Assembly: GCF_000521485.1 (NCBI RefSeq)
Contig: NZ_BAVS01000001.1
Span: 1-64,000, forward strand
DNA length: 64,000 nt
Source: Gracilibacillus boraciitolerans JCM 21714
GTDB taxonomy: Bacteria; Bacillota; Bacilli; Bacillales; Amphibacillaceae
Direction of reading: 5' to 3'
Shown: positions 1-8,440 of the stretch, in pieces
Position numbering within the stretch: position 1 is the first letter of the stretch
How the letters are laid out: every line of letters begins with the position of its first letter
The notes under the pieces: generated by a model
Told to the model about the DNA's origin: nothing
The model's database searches: none
The model's input: the letters and a program-made list of their open reading frames with translations, nothing else
Position numbers and translations under genes: made by a program

Positions 1-211
1 TTGCTAATCCTTTTTCCTTTGCAGCTTCTGGACCTTGTTGTTTATAGATGGTACCAACCTCTGCTCTTTCTTGATCAGAAAAGAGCGGAATATTAATACT
101 GCCAGGGATTGTAGCTTCCTGAAATTCCTGTGGAGAACGTACGTCTACAATCACCTGCTTGTTAGTTTTCTTTAATTGATACAGGTCTTCTGCCTGAATA
201 TCTTTCACCAT
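1..211 (-). CDS. mnmH: tRNA 2-selenouridine synthase, N-terminal part (cut by window edge)
   Basis: Only the first 70 residues lie in the window, reading leftward off the edge. The visible part is the start of a rhodanese domain: a VDVRSPQEF strand, then the ATIPGSINIPLF stretch and the EERAEVGTIY-like segment (here QERAEVGTIYKQQGP) that is typical of MnmH/SelU rather than of free rhodaneses. Family members use selenophosphate to convert 2-thiouridine to 2-selenouridine at the tRNA wobble base. selD lies immediately upstream on the same strand and makes that selenophosphate, so the two form a coherent pair. The catalytic cysteine and the P-loop half are outside the window. Confidence 0.85.
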   Translation of the reverse strand, partial: MVKDIQAEDLYQLKKTNKQVIVDVRSPQEFQEATIPGSINIPLFSDQERAEVGTIYKQQGPEAAKEKGLA

Positions 212-238
212 ATTATGACAATCCTTCCTATGTTGATC

Positions 239-1287
239 CTAAACGACGGAAATAAATCCTGCTTTACCTTCTGTAACCTCACCAATGATAGCTGCTTCCA
301 CCTTTTGATTTTGTAAATCTGCTAGCAGCTTGTCAGCTTGCTCTTTGTCAACGGCAATAAGAAGACCACCTGATGTTACAGCATCTGCTAAGATCCACTG
401 GTCAATCTGATCTAACTGTTCTGCAAAAGTTACCTTGTCTTTTATATGATTAAAGTTATTCTTGGTTCCGCCTGGGATCGCACCATGCTCCGCTAATTCC
501 CTTACTCTCGGTAAAATCGGAACCTGTTCCTTTGTAATACGAATTTCGACATTACTTTCTTTAGCCATTTCCACGGCATGTCCCAGCAGTCCGAACCCTG
601 TCACATCTGTACAGGCATGCACCTGATAGTTATTCATCGTTTCTGCTGCTGTTTTATTTAAAGTGGCCATCACTTTTGACACACGATCGATTTCTTCTTT
701 AGTTAAAAGTTCACGTTTAATTGAAGTTGTCGATATCCCAACGCCAATCGGTTTGGTTAAAATTAACCGGTCACCTGGTTTTGCACCTGCATTTGTTTTG
801 ATATGATCTGGATGAACTGTACCTGTTACAGCTAAACCAAATTTAGGCTCCTGATCATCAATTGAGTGTCCACCGACTAACGTTACACCAGCTTCAGTCA
901 GCTTATCACTGGCCCCCCCACGCAAGATATCAGCAAGAATTGATTTATCCAGTGAAGAAATAGGGAAAGCTACAATATTTAAAGCTGTAATTGGCGTGCC
1001 ACCCATTGCATAGACGTCACTAATTGCATTTGCAGCAGCAATCTGACCAAAACTATATGGATCATCCACAATTGGTGTAAAAAAGTCCAATGTCTGCACT
1101 AATGCAGTGGTCTCATTTAACTTATATACCCCCCCAGCGTCATCTCCAGTTTCCAATCCTACCAATAAATTAGGATCAGCCTGAACAGGAGGAAGCATTT
1201 TTAACACCTGATCTAAATCGCAGGGCCAATCTTACAGCCACAGCCACCTTTAGTAGTTAAAGAAGTTAATTTTACTGAATTCGTCAT
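239..1287 (-). CDS. selD: Selenide, water dikinase (one frame error near the N-terminus)
   Basis: Makes selenophosphate from selenide and ATP. The continuous frame begins at an internal methionine (1207), but the true N-terminus is upstream: an ATG at 1287 preceded by AAAGGA reads the active-site motif GGCGCKIGP and then loses frame where one G seems to be missing near 1222 (family reading GPADLDQVL). Cysteine, not selenocysteine, occupies the catalytic site. ATP/Mg-binding segments such as TGDDAG, DVYAMGGTP and VTGFGLLGHA are present. Two C7 runs (913-919 and 1129-1135) each appear to add a residue, for example DDAGGVYK where the family has DDAGVYK. It is followed directly by mnmH, pointing to tRNA selenation as the use of the product. 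Confidence 0.9.
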
Positions 1288-1457
1288 TTTATCCAACACG
1301 TCCTTTCGAAAATAACCTTATATAAATAGTGTATCATAGCCAATTGGATTAGTGGATTCTTTTCATTGGATGAATAAATTTGTATTTTTCAATAATAGGG
1401 AGTTAAGGAGGGCTTTGAGGATAAGTTCTTTGGCTCAATAAAATAGAACTATGAAAA

Positions 1458-1485
1458 TCGACAGGCGACTACTAGCACCTGTCGA
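1458..1485 (-). terminator. Hairpin terminator downstream of the coiled-coil gene
   Basis: Perfect 8-bp inverted repeat TCGACAGG / CCTGTCGA with a 12-base loop. On the minus strand it is followed by a short T stretch, so it most likely ends transcription of the coiled-coil gene that stops at 1582. Confidence 0.6.
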
Positions 1486-1581
1486 AGAATAAAGCTAATA
1501 ATTCTGATTCTCATTTACACTTTGGTATTGGGATTTAATTTTGTAAATAGCTTCATCATGCTTAAATACCATTTCTTTAAG

Positions 1582-2127
1582 TTAATTAAAATCATCTTTC
1601 GTTGCCTTGTTGTTTAATTTTTCGATAATTTCTGCATGAAATTCACTTATTTTAGCTGTTTGCTCTTGGATTGCATCTGTTTTTTGTTCTAAACGGTTAA
1701 AATGATCAATGAAAGTATTATTTTGCTGCTCAAATCGTTGATCCATTGCATCTATACGATGATCTGTAGAATCTAGCTGTTTATTCATTATGTCTAGCCG
1801 TTGATCTGTAGAATCTAGCTGTTTATTCATTATGTCTAGCCGTTGATCCGTAGAATCTAGCCGTCTATTCATTGTGTCTAGTCGTTGATCTGTAGAATCT
1901 AGCCGTTTATTCATTATGTCTAGCCGTTGATCCGTAGAATCAAACCGTTTATTCATTGTGTCTAGCCGTTGATCCGTAGAATTTAGCTGTTTATTTATTA
2001 TCTCTAGTCGTTGATCTGTAGAATCAAACCGATGATCCATTTCACCTAGACGTTGGTTTGTTTTTGTCTGTTCACCTTTCATCACTTTGATCTCATCTAA
2101 AATCTGCAATAAAAGTTTTTCCGTCAT
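1582..2127 (-). CDS. Coiled-coil protein built of 14-residue repeats
   Basis: A 181-residue hydrophilic protein with no signal peptide or membrane segment. After a short lead (residues 1-35) it contains seven consecutive copies of a 14-residue unit of the form STDQRLDxMNKxLD (residues about 36-133), that is two heptads per repeat, which predicts a continuous alpha-helical coiled coil. The tail (134-181) is also helical and charged. The start ATG follows a GGAG-type site. Proteins of this sort are common in Firmicutes and related to phage or surface coiled-coil proteins, but I do not recognise a specific function. It stands alone between selD and a UPF0158 gene on the other strand. Confidence 0.7.
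   Translation of the reverse strand: MTEKLLLQILDEIKVMKGEQTKTNQRLGEMDHRFDSTDQRLEIINKQLNSTDQRLDTMNKRFDSTDQRLDIMNKRLDSTDQRLDTMNRRLDSTDQRLDIMNKQLDSTDQRLDIMNKQLDSTDHRIDAMDQRFEQQNNTFIDHFNRLEQKTDAIQEQTAKISEFHAEIIEKLNNKATKDDFN
1729..2022 (-). repeat. Seven tandem 42-bp repeats inside the coiled-coil gene
   Basis: The repeat unit encodes STDQRLDxMNKxLD; copies differ at a few positions and two central copies are almost identical. The copy number is an obvious candidate for recombination-driven length change without loss of frame, because the unit is a multiple of three. Confidence 0.85.
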
Positions 2128-2500
2128 ATTACAGCATCTCCTTCAAATGATATTTTTAATTATAGCATACTAAATATATGTTTGGACACAGGGCTGGAAA
2201 GTGAGTACTTGCTAAATTGTACTGTTTAGTAGGAAACAAAGGAGTCTTTTAGAGGATGATTTAAAGGGAATATATGTTCTTATATAAGGATAATATAATA
2301 GACAAATTAAATCAAGTATTTTGCAAGGAATTATTCAAAAAAATGTTCACTTGGCATGTTTTGTAAAAAAAGGAATTTCGATAAGTGACAGACCCCTGTC
2401 TTCAAGTAAACCATTTGAGTATGCTATAATTCATTTATTATTCATCAATAAAAAATGGTCATAGGTAGGCCTCATTATTTAAGATATAGGAGTGACTAAA
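2128..2500. other. Intergenic region between divergent genes
   Basis: AT-rich, no credible coding region. It must hold the divergent promoters of the coiled-coil gene (leftward) and the UPF0158 gene (rightward). A short GACAG..CTGTC-type inverted repeat near 2385-2400 belongs to the dispersed hairpin family described in the findings. Confidence 0.5.
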
Positions 2501-2968
2501 ATGGGTGCAAAAGTAAAATTAAATGCAATTATAGATGGAATAGAGATGCAAACAGAAGAATTTGAGTCTTATTTAAACAAGGAAAAAGGTGAGGTTGTTT
2601 TCGTTTCAAGTAAGGCATTGTTAGCGGCAGAAGATGGAGAGGATTTTGATCGCCTCGTTGATTGGGAGCAGGAAGAAGAAGATATAGCCAATGACATTGT
2701 GGAACATGATGATAAGTATGCTAATCTACCATCAGAAGATGATATAGATGAGTATGATATGATCGAGAGGTTTTGTTACAGTCTGGAGGATGATGCAATA
2801 CAATCAGCCTTGCTAAATGCCATCAGAGGAAGAGGTGCGTTTAGAAGATTTAAGGACAAGATTATAACCCTTGGAGTGAGGGACGAATGGTTTGCATTCA
2901 GGGATAATTGTTACAAGCAAATAGCGATTGATTTTTGTGAAGAGGAACAGATCGACTATGTAGAATAG
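2501..2968 (+). CDS. UPF0158 family protein
   Basis: Acidic protein of about 155 residues matching the UPF0158 family across its length: an N-terminal beta segment, the acidic centre with EDDIDEYDMIERFC, and the C-terminal GRGAFRRFKD..LGVRDEWFAFRD block that is the family hallmark. Function is not established. I place the start at ATG 2501 because the AGGAG at 2488-2492 is then eight bases away; an in-frame GTG at 2492 overlaps that site. Free-standing; followed by a remnant and a SASP-like gene. Confidence 0.85.
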   Translation: MGAKVKLNAIIDGIEMQTEEFESYLNKEKGEVVFVSSKALLAAEDGEDFDRLVDWEQEEEDIANDIVEHDDKYANLPSEDDIDEYDMIERFCYSLEDDAIQSALLNAIRGRGAFRRFKDKIITLGVRDEWFAFRDNCYKQIAIDFCEEEQIDYVE

Positions 2969-2982
2969 GGAGTCCATCAAGG

Positions 2983-3144
2983 AATCTGAACAATTTTGAA
3001 AAAAATATTAATGAGATAATTGTAGCTCGAGGCAAGGATTATTATGAATGGCAGCACGTAAACGACATTCATGAAAGAAAACAAGGACATTTTACCACTA
3101 TCGTCAGAGATTCTGAGGACTATCTATATAAGGATATGAATGAT
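2983..3144 (+). pseudogene. Remnant of a SWIM zinc-finger protein N-terminus
   Basis: An open stretch without a start codon reads NFEKNINEIIVARGKDYYE and then VNDIHERKQG..IVRDSEDY. The RG-x-x-YYE followed by a short beta segment and a SEDY strand resembles the beginning of SWIM zinc-finger proteins of Bacilli. The zinc finger itself is absent. It runs without a stop into the SASP-like gene, so it is a deletion scar or chance fusion rather than a working gene. The assignment rests on a short match. Confidence 0.4.
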
Positions 3145-3330
3145 ATGGCAAAAAAGAATAAAATACTGGTACCAGCAGAACAACACGTCTCACTTAATCA
3201 AAGGTATAATGGGAATATAAAAGCTAAAGATGCTGGAAAAATAGGTGGACACATAGGTGGTAAGATGGTCCGGGAATTAGTGAAGGTGGGGCAACAACAG
3301 CTTCAGCAAAGTCATAACGATACTAATTAA
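3145..3330 (+). CDS. Divergent small acid-soluble spore protein, alpha/beta type
   Basis: A 61-residue protein in which the N-terminal KNKILVP and the C-terminal IGGKMVRELVKVGQQQL correspond to the NxLLVPGAEQ and VGGEMxKRxVxxxEQQL ends of alpha/beta SASPs, which coat spore DNA. The central segment that carries the germination protease cleavage site is degenerate, so it may not be a normal GPR substrate. Start at ATG 3145 (AAGGA ten bases upstream) is preferred over ATG 3136, which is too close to that site. The DNA-end partner gpr lies at the far end of the window. Confidence 0.6.
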   Translation: MAKKNKILVPAEQHVSLNQRYNGNIKAKDAGKIGGHIGGKMVRELVKVGQQQLQQSHNDTN

Positions 3331-3342
3331 TCACGAAGTAAT

Positions 3343-3385
3343 AAAAAGGAGTACAAAAATCGCATAGCGTTTTGCACTCCTTTTG
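3343..3385 (+). terminator. Rho-independent terminator after the SASP-like gene
   Basis: Long hairpin with arms AAAAGGAGTACAAAA and TTTTGCACTCCTTTT (one mismatch), followed by T-rich sequence. Confidence 0.8.
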
Positions 3386-3695
3386 TTATTGATTAGCAAC
3401 GCTTATCTGTTTTTAACACCAAGTTTTACATAGTAAATAGTAACCTTTTTAACAACTGTATATAAATTTATGTACAGTTGTGCATTTAAAGTGTGATATG
3501 TGATGCAGCTAATGATGAGTTGATTTATTTTTAGAAAGGATTTATGGGATTTTATGTTAAAATAAATATGTGAGAAACGAAAATGCATGTTCAACGAAGA
3601 AGCAGATTACCACAATCAGTATTTTTGATTCGTTACATCAATGATTTGATATGATATGATAGAAACAAGAAAATCAATGGTGGTGAATTATTACT

Positions 3696-3962
3696 ATGGG
3701 AAAAATTCAATCTTCAGAAGAGCTTATGAAATATATTTCGAATATGAATAGTGATAACTCTGTATTCCAGTTTTCTATTCCTGGCAAAGGAAAATTTACA
3801 CTTGTTCTACAAGAAGAAGATGAAAAATCCATACAATTTGAAGCAGAAGAAAACCCTGAACTTAAACAGATGTTAAAGGAAAGTCAGGAGCAGTATGAAA
3901 ATAAACTTGGTATGAGTACCTCAGAATTATTAAATTCCTTATCCAAGAAGGACTTTACGTAA
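3696..3962 (+). CDS. Putative antitoxin of a ParE/RelE-type pair
   Basis: An 88-residue acidic protein with a beta-rich N-terminal half (VFQFSIPGKGKFTLVLQEE) and a helical, charged C-terminus (ELKQMLKESQEQYENKLGMSTSELL). It has no clear ribbon-helix-helix. The role is inferred from position: its stop overlaps the start of a toxin-like gene (TAATG), so the two are translationally coupled as in toxin-antitoxin operons. Preceded by GGTGGTG as ribosome site. I do not recognise the specific antitoxin family. Confidence 0.55.
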   Translation: MGKIQSSEELMKYISNMNSDNSVFQFSIPGKGKFTLVLQEEDEKSIQFEAEENPELKQMLKESQEQYENKLGMSTSELLNSLSKKDFT

Positions 3963-4243
3963 TGTATGACCGAAATGTTATTTGGTCACCAGTTGTTAGA
4001 GAAAAACTAATTCATTTTAGGACTGAAAGGTATACTCCTGAAGAGACTCTCGACTTTATCTCTAATTTCATCATCGAAACTGAAGATCTTTTAAAAAATC
4101 GTATAATTGGAAAAACGTACACTGAAGAGTTTGGCAAATACAAAGGGATCACAAGGGTGGTTATTAAAAGGTTTAGAGTCTATTATAAAGTAATTGAGAA
4201 TGATGTTGTTATCTTAGCTATCCTTTTTCCAGGTGAAAAATAA
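3962..4243 (+). CDS. RelE/ParE-family toxin
   Basis: A 93-residue protein whose second half matches the RelE/ParE fold: the IGKTYTEEFGKYKGITRVVIKRFRVYYKVIENDVVILAIL series of beta strands with the basic KRFRVYYK strand near the C-terminus, ending FPGEK. Members either cleave ribosome-bound mRNA or poison gyrase; the subtype cannot be told from sequence alone. Overlaps the upstream antitoxin stop by one base. Confidence 0.7.
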   Translation: MYDRNVIWSPVVREKLIHFRTERYTPEETLDFISNFIIETEDLLKNRIIGKTYTEEFGKYKGITRVVIKRFRVYYKVIENDVVILAILFPGEK

Positions 4244-4564
4244 ACCAAACTTATGCATGAAATCATATGACTATATTAAAATTGATATGGTCTTTTTTTA
4301 TTTATATTTATTGTTCAACCTTAGCAGATGAATGTTTGTGAAACTAAACACTTAAACTATTGGATGGCAAAAGTGGAACAAGGAGTTGTTGATGATTCCG
4401 CCCATCATTGCTGACATGGTTGAACAAAGTAAAAAGGAAAACACAATTAATGCCGTGTTTTCTTTTTACGCTCACAACAGAGTTACTATATTTTGATGTA
4501 ATAATAACAACAGTTTTTATTTAAAAAAGTGACTGACCATTAATAAAATAATATCATATCATTA
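4244..4564. other. Intergenic region with gene remnants
   Basis: Contains a weak hairpin with a T run near 4268-4300 that may end the toxin-antitoxin transcript, and short open fragments around 4330-4430 with no full gene. Ends at the converging helicase gene. Confidence 0.4.
4437..4467 (+). terminator. Rho-independent terminator
   Basis: Perfect 8-bp stem GAAAACAC / GTGTTTTC with a 10-base loop and following T run, between converging transcripts. Confidence 0.7.
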
Positions 4565-7015
4565 CTACATATCACCTTTATTTAATACCCCCCCAATCAC
4601 TTTCCCATTTATCAACACATCATCAGCATTCATCTGTATCGGTTCATAATTCGTATTTGCTGGCAGCAGGAGAATTGTACTACCCATTGGTGTATACTTT
4701 TTCATTGTTGCTTCCTCGTCAATTACAGCAATAACAATATCACCATTATTTGCCGTTTGTTGTCGATGAACTAAAACTAAATCACCCGGTTGTATTCCCT
4801 CATCGATCATACTATCACCTGTCACTTGCAATGCGAAGGTATCCCGTGCTTGAATCAACCAATCTTCAGGAATAGATAGTGTATCACGATAGTCTTCTAC
4901 AGCCATTGTTGGGATGCCAGCTGCCACATTCCCGACGATCGGTACTTGAATGGCATTATTCATGTCTTTTATTAAACCTGTAGATTGATCGACAACTTCA
5001 ATCGAATTAAGGTCATCTTTATCCTGTAAATAATCGTACTCTTTAAGGTTTCTGAAGTCCTTATAATTACTTTTATATTTTGTTTCTGGCAAAAAGTGTG
5101 GCTGACATTTCGGTATATCGCTAACTTCCTCACCATTTCTATCAATGATAGATATATCGACTCCATCGGTTGCTACACCATATCGAACATGATTCGATGT
5201 ATTCATATAGCTTTTCACTTGTTCCTTCGCGTCGATAATTCCACTTCCATAGCTTTTTGTCTCTATAAAAATATACGGTAATTTCTCCCCCCCGTTTACA
5301 TGGATCATCACAGCTAGGTCCACATATCCATACTTGGAAAATTGTTGTACTTCATATTCGACTTCAATTAAATCTAAAGGATAGTGGAACGTATTCATCA
5401 GCTGTTGAATCATCCATTGGCGGACCATTTCTTCTTTGGCGTTCACATCGATAATCTGCTCGACAAATCTATATTCAGATATGGCTACTCTTTGAAACGG
5501 CCTTAAGGATGTATCACGCTTGAAACGCAATTGATTCGGATCTATTTCTTTTAAGAATTTGGAAGGTTTTTTCACAGAACTCATATACAATAGTTCATTT
5601 GAACGAGTCATCCCAACATATAATAATTTTCGTTCCTCAGTATTCACGGTTTCTTCATCTTCGACATCTACTTGTGCGATATTGGGCAAGACACCGTCAT
5701 CTAAATGTGCTAAGAAAATCACTTTGAATTCTAATCCTTTAATGGAGTGCATCGTCACCAAATTAACTGCTTCTTTACCGAAGTCAGGTTTATTTTGATG
5801 CAAAATTTCAGTTGGAATACCTTCCTTCTCAAGGTTCATCGCAATATCCTCAATTAATCGTTTTTCCTTTGCTACAATACAGATGTCTTCCAAACGGTAC
5901 TCTTGCCTTAATTGATTTATTTCATCTGTAAAAAATTGCAACTGTAGCTGATTATTTAAGAAGAAACGATAAATAGGAGCATGTCCATGTCGATCAATTA
6001 ATGATGGTTTGACAAAATCGACGTTCCCCCCCATGATTTCTTCATCATGCTCAATTAAACCATAAGCTGCTTTTGAAATTTCCGTTGTCGTTCGATAATT
6101 CTTCGTTAAGACTCGTGCCTTCCCGCTCATATCGTACCCAATGGTTGTATACGGTCTACCTTTACCTAACCATGAATGTGAGTAAATGCTTTGGGTATTA
6201 TCTGCTACAAAAGTAATCGAACCGTATGACTTGTCAGCATGAATCGCTTTGAGAAAATGCAACTGGACTTTTGTTAGATCTTGACTTTCGTCAATTAAAA
6301 TATGTGTATATTTTGTTTTTCCTACTTCCTGCGCTTGCTGTAATGCGAGTAGATTCATTGTTTTAAAATCTACCAATCCTTTTTTCTCCAAAAGTAGATC
6401 ATACTGTTCTTTTAATTGATAGATTGCTTTTCTCGTCTTTGAATTTTTCGTTAATTTTTGTGGTGTGTTTCGACTACCAGTAGAACGTCCGATCCGATCA
6501 ATTTGTTGATAGGTCTCTTCATCGGGAATTCCACACGATTTGATCCAAGCTATTTCATCTAATAAAAAGCGACTATATTTAGGAGAAAGTAACTTGATTT
6601 CAACAAATTCCTCTTTTAATTTCATTATCGCTTGTTGAATGGTTTTGAATGTTGCAGGTCGATCTGCAATTTGAAGCTTTAGCTTATGCCGATTCAAATA
6701 GCTCATAAAATAGTTGTACATCAGTTTATCGATCGTTTTGATGACGACATCACTATCGCCACTTAACCAATTTTCGATGTCTCCTTTTTCTTCATCTTCA
6801 AGTTTTGAATATTGGTAATGGATATAATTAAGCAAAGTTTTATTAAACGTAACGAGTAAAATATGATCGTCTTCTTCTAAACAATAATGCATTTGTAGAA
6901 ATGAAACCCTACGTATCGCAACAGTTGTCTTTCCAGAACCTGCTACACCTTTAATCAACATATGACCATTCGGTTCCAACTCCACCATTTTTCGTTGTTC
7001 GACATTTAATTTCAT
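4565..7015 (-). CDS. UvrD-like helicase fused to a PD-(D/E)XK-like domain and a LexA/S24 peptidase domain
   Basis: An 816-residue three-part protein. Residues 1-~520 are a superfamily 1 helicase: Walker A GVAGSGKTT (23-31), LIDESQDL, FVADNTQSIYS, KNYRTT, VTMHSIKGLEF and YVGMTRS. Residues ~545-660 read like a restriction-type nuclease fold, with DLAVM and later IETKSYG as the D...ExK pair. Residues 691-816 are a complete LexA/UmuD-type domain: cleavage site VAAG (Ala699-Gly700), GDSMID with Ser735, ATMKKY with Lys772, and NGKVIG near the end. Start at ATG 7015 is chosen for GGAGG eight bases upstream. Three C7 runs (4588, 5287 and 6026) each probably add one residue, for example VIGGV for the family VIGV. 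Domain content suggests a DNA-damage-responsive helicase or defence protein; the function is inferred. Confidence 0.85.
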   Translation of the reverse strand: MKLNVEQRKMVELEPNGHMLIKGVAGSGKTTVAIRRVSFLQMHYCLEEDDHILLVTFNKTLLNYIHYQYSKLEDEEKGDIENWLSGDSDVVIKTIDKLMYNYFMSYLNRHKLKLQIADRPATFKTIQQAIMKLKEEFVEIKLLSPKYSRFLLDEIAWIKSCGIPDEETYQQIDRIGRSTGSRNTPQKLTKNSKTRKAIYQLKEQYDLLLEKKGLVDFKTMNLLALQQAQEVGKTKYTHILIDESQDLTKVQLHFLKAIHADKSYGSITFVADNTQSIYSHSWLGKGRPYTTIGYDMSGKARVLTKNYRTTTEISKAAYGLIEHDEEIMGGNVDFVKPSLIDRHGHAPIYRFFLNNQLQLQFFTDEINQLRQEYRLEDICIVAKEKRLIEDIAMNLEKEGIPTEILHQNKPDFGKEAVNLVTMHSIKGLEFKVIFLAHLDDGVLPNIAQVDVEDEETVNTEERKLLYVGMTRSNELLYMSSVKKPSKFLKEIDPNQLRFKRDTSLRPFQRVAISEYRFVEQIIDVNAKEEMVRQWMIQQLMNTFHYPLDLIEVEYEVQQFSKYGYVDLAVMIHVNGGEKLPYIFIETKSYGSGIIDAKEQVKSYMNTSNHVRYGVATDGVDISIIDRNGEEVSDIPKCQPHFLPETKYKSNYKDFRNLKEYDYLQDKDDLNSIEVVDQSTGLIKDMNNAIQVPIVGNVAAGIPTMAVEDYRDTLSIPEDWLIQARDTFALQVTGDSMIDEGIQPGDLVLVHRQQTANNGDIVIAVIDEEATMKKYTPMGSTILLLPANTNYEPIQMNADDVLINGKVIGGVLNKGDM

Positions 7016-7066
7016 AAAAATGTACCTCCGGCTACAAGATCCAATACTTAATAAACATTTTACCAT

Positions 7067-7329
7067 AAATAGGATGAGTAGAAAGAGGGAATGTGTAGAT
7101 TATTGGAGTGGGTGTTTGTTTCTATATGTAGAAGGTTGAATTAAAGGACACGGGGGGGACAAGCACCGTGTCCCGTTCTGATATAGATAGGGTGGGACAA
7201 AGAACCTGTCTCTCTGTCCCATGATTACAACAGTGTTACTTTATTTTACATTTAGAAACAATAGAGGGAAAATAAACTCATTATGATTTTATAATAAACC
7301 TATCAAAATCGAAGAAAGCAGGTGCGCTC
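7067..7329. repeat. Intergenic region with a GGGACA-type hairpin repeat
   Basis: Between divergent genes. At about 7147-7222 two related inverted repeats occur: GGACACGG / CCGTGTCC around a G7 run, then GGGACA...TGTCCC. They match other intergenic copies in the window. Confidence 0.6.
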
Positions 7330-8376
7330 ATGCCAAATAAAAACAAAACCTTGGACGAATTACTAGAAGAAGAACAAACACTTCTAACAGCAAAAGAAGA
7401 AGACATAGATGGTGTGTTTCCCAAGCTGATTAAGGTCTATGAAATGCTATATAATCAAATAGTCAAAGATCCAGCAAATGAATATTATGATAGCCTGGAA
7501 AAAATCAAAGAAAGCCTCATTTTCTACTTAGTAGAGTATGGAACCTATTTAAAAACGGTTTATCGAAAAGAAGAAGGTCCTGAAGCAGAACGAATGTTGA
7601 CAAAGGCAATAAGTAAAAACGAGCATTTACCTATTGCCCATTATCGATTAGGTTTTCTCGCTTATCAAAAGGAAAATTATGCAATGGCATTAGCTTATTT
7701 ACAAGATGCTCTTCATCAACAACAAATTGCCACAGAACCACGGTATAGAATGAATCAGCAACAACTTTATAACTGTCATTTATATCTGTCAAACTGTGGT
7801 CTATTTATTGCAACCAATGCCAATGAGTCGTTAGAAAAAATGAAAGCTGATGTTGATGAAGAAGCTGTACCCAACTATAAGCTTTCACCTCTTTACCATA
7901 TGATTTATGAAAATAATCATCAATTAGCTGCTCATGCCTATCAAATGATTACGCCAGAAAAGAATCAACTGTGTAGCAAAGAAGAATGCGAAGAAGCATT
8001 GGATCAACCGAATATGCTCATCCTTCATTTAAGCAATCGGGAGAATCAACTTCTTTTTCATTCGAATGACATCTATTTATCAAAAGATGAAGTAGAAATG
8101 CTTCGGTACTTCCTTCTGAAAAGTGAACAAAATTATCCTCTCACAAAAGATCACTTTTTAGACATCATCTCTAGAAAAGATGCAAACAATGATGACACTT
8201 TGAAAAATACATACTCTCAAAAGGTGAGAAGGTTAAGAGTAAAATTAAAGAAAGTCGGAATGGACTCTGTCATTGAAAATAAACCAGGACATTATCAGAC
8301 AGCGTATTATTATAACCACCGTTATCCTTATCTAATCATCCAAAGAAGTGACGAGAGTTTTATTTTAGGTGAATGA
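7330..8376 (+). CDS. TPR protein with C-terminal OmpR/PhoB-type winged helix
   Basis: A 348-residue soluble protein. Residues ~60-200 are helical repeats of TPR type (for example AERMLTKAISKNEHLPIAHYRLGFLAYQ is one classic unit). Residues ~240-330 form a winged-helix DNA-binding domain: a beta lead (LLFHSNDIYLSKDEVEMLRYFLL), the recognition region NTYSQKVRRLRVKLKKVG and the wing ENKPGHYQ. This reversed order (sensor repeats before the DNA-binding domain) suggests a transcription regulator responding to a protein or peptide. It is 64 bases upstream of a metallopeptidase gene on the same strand, which is the likely partner or target. No phosphoacceptor domain. Confidence 0.7.
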   Translation: MPNKNKTLDELLEEEQTLLTAKEEDIDGVFPKLIKVYEMLYNQIVKDPANEYYDSLEKIKESLIFYLVEYGTYLKTVYRKEEGPEAERMLTKAISKNEHLPIAHYRLGFLAYQKENYAMALAYLQDALHQQQIATEPRYRMNQQQLYNCHLYLSNCGLFIATNANESLEKMKADVDEEAVPNYKLSPLYHMIYENNHQLAAHAYQMITPEKNQLCSKEECEEALDQPNMLILHLSNRENQLLFHSNDIYLSKDEVEMLRYFLLKSEQNYPLTKDHFLDIISRKDANNDDTLKNTYSQKVRRLRVKLKKVGMDSVIENKPGHYQTAYYYNHRYPYLIIQRSDESFILGE

Positions 8377-8440
8377 CAGGGGGGGTGTCATCGCCAATTT
8401 GAGATACTAGCATCATCAAACAAAAGGGAGATGATGTTAG

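Noticed and set aside
1200-1287. selD as a selenoprotein with in-frame UGA
   Set aside because: The active-site position is cysteine (GGCGC); the early stop comes from a one-base shift, not a UGA codon.
1729-2022. Regular 42-bp repeats considered as a CRISPR array
   Set aside because: Repeats are directly adjacent with no spacers and encode a continuous coiled coil.
3403-3594. Minus-strand 63-residue open frame
   Set aside because: AT-rich non-coding composition, no ribosome site and no family resemblance.
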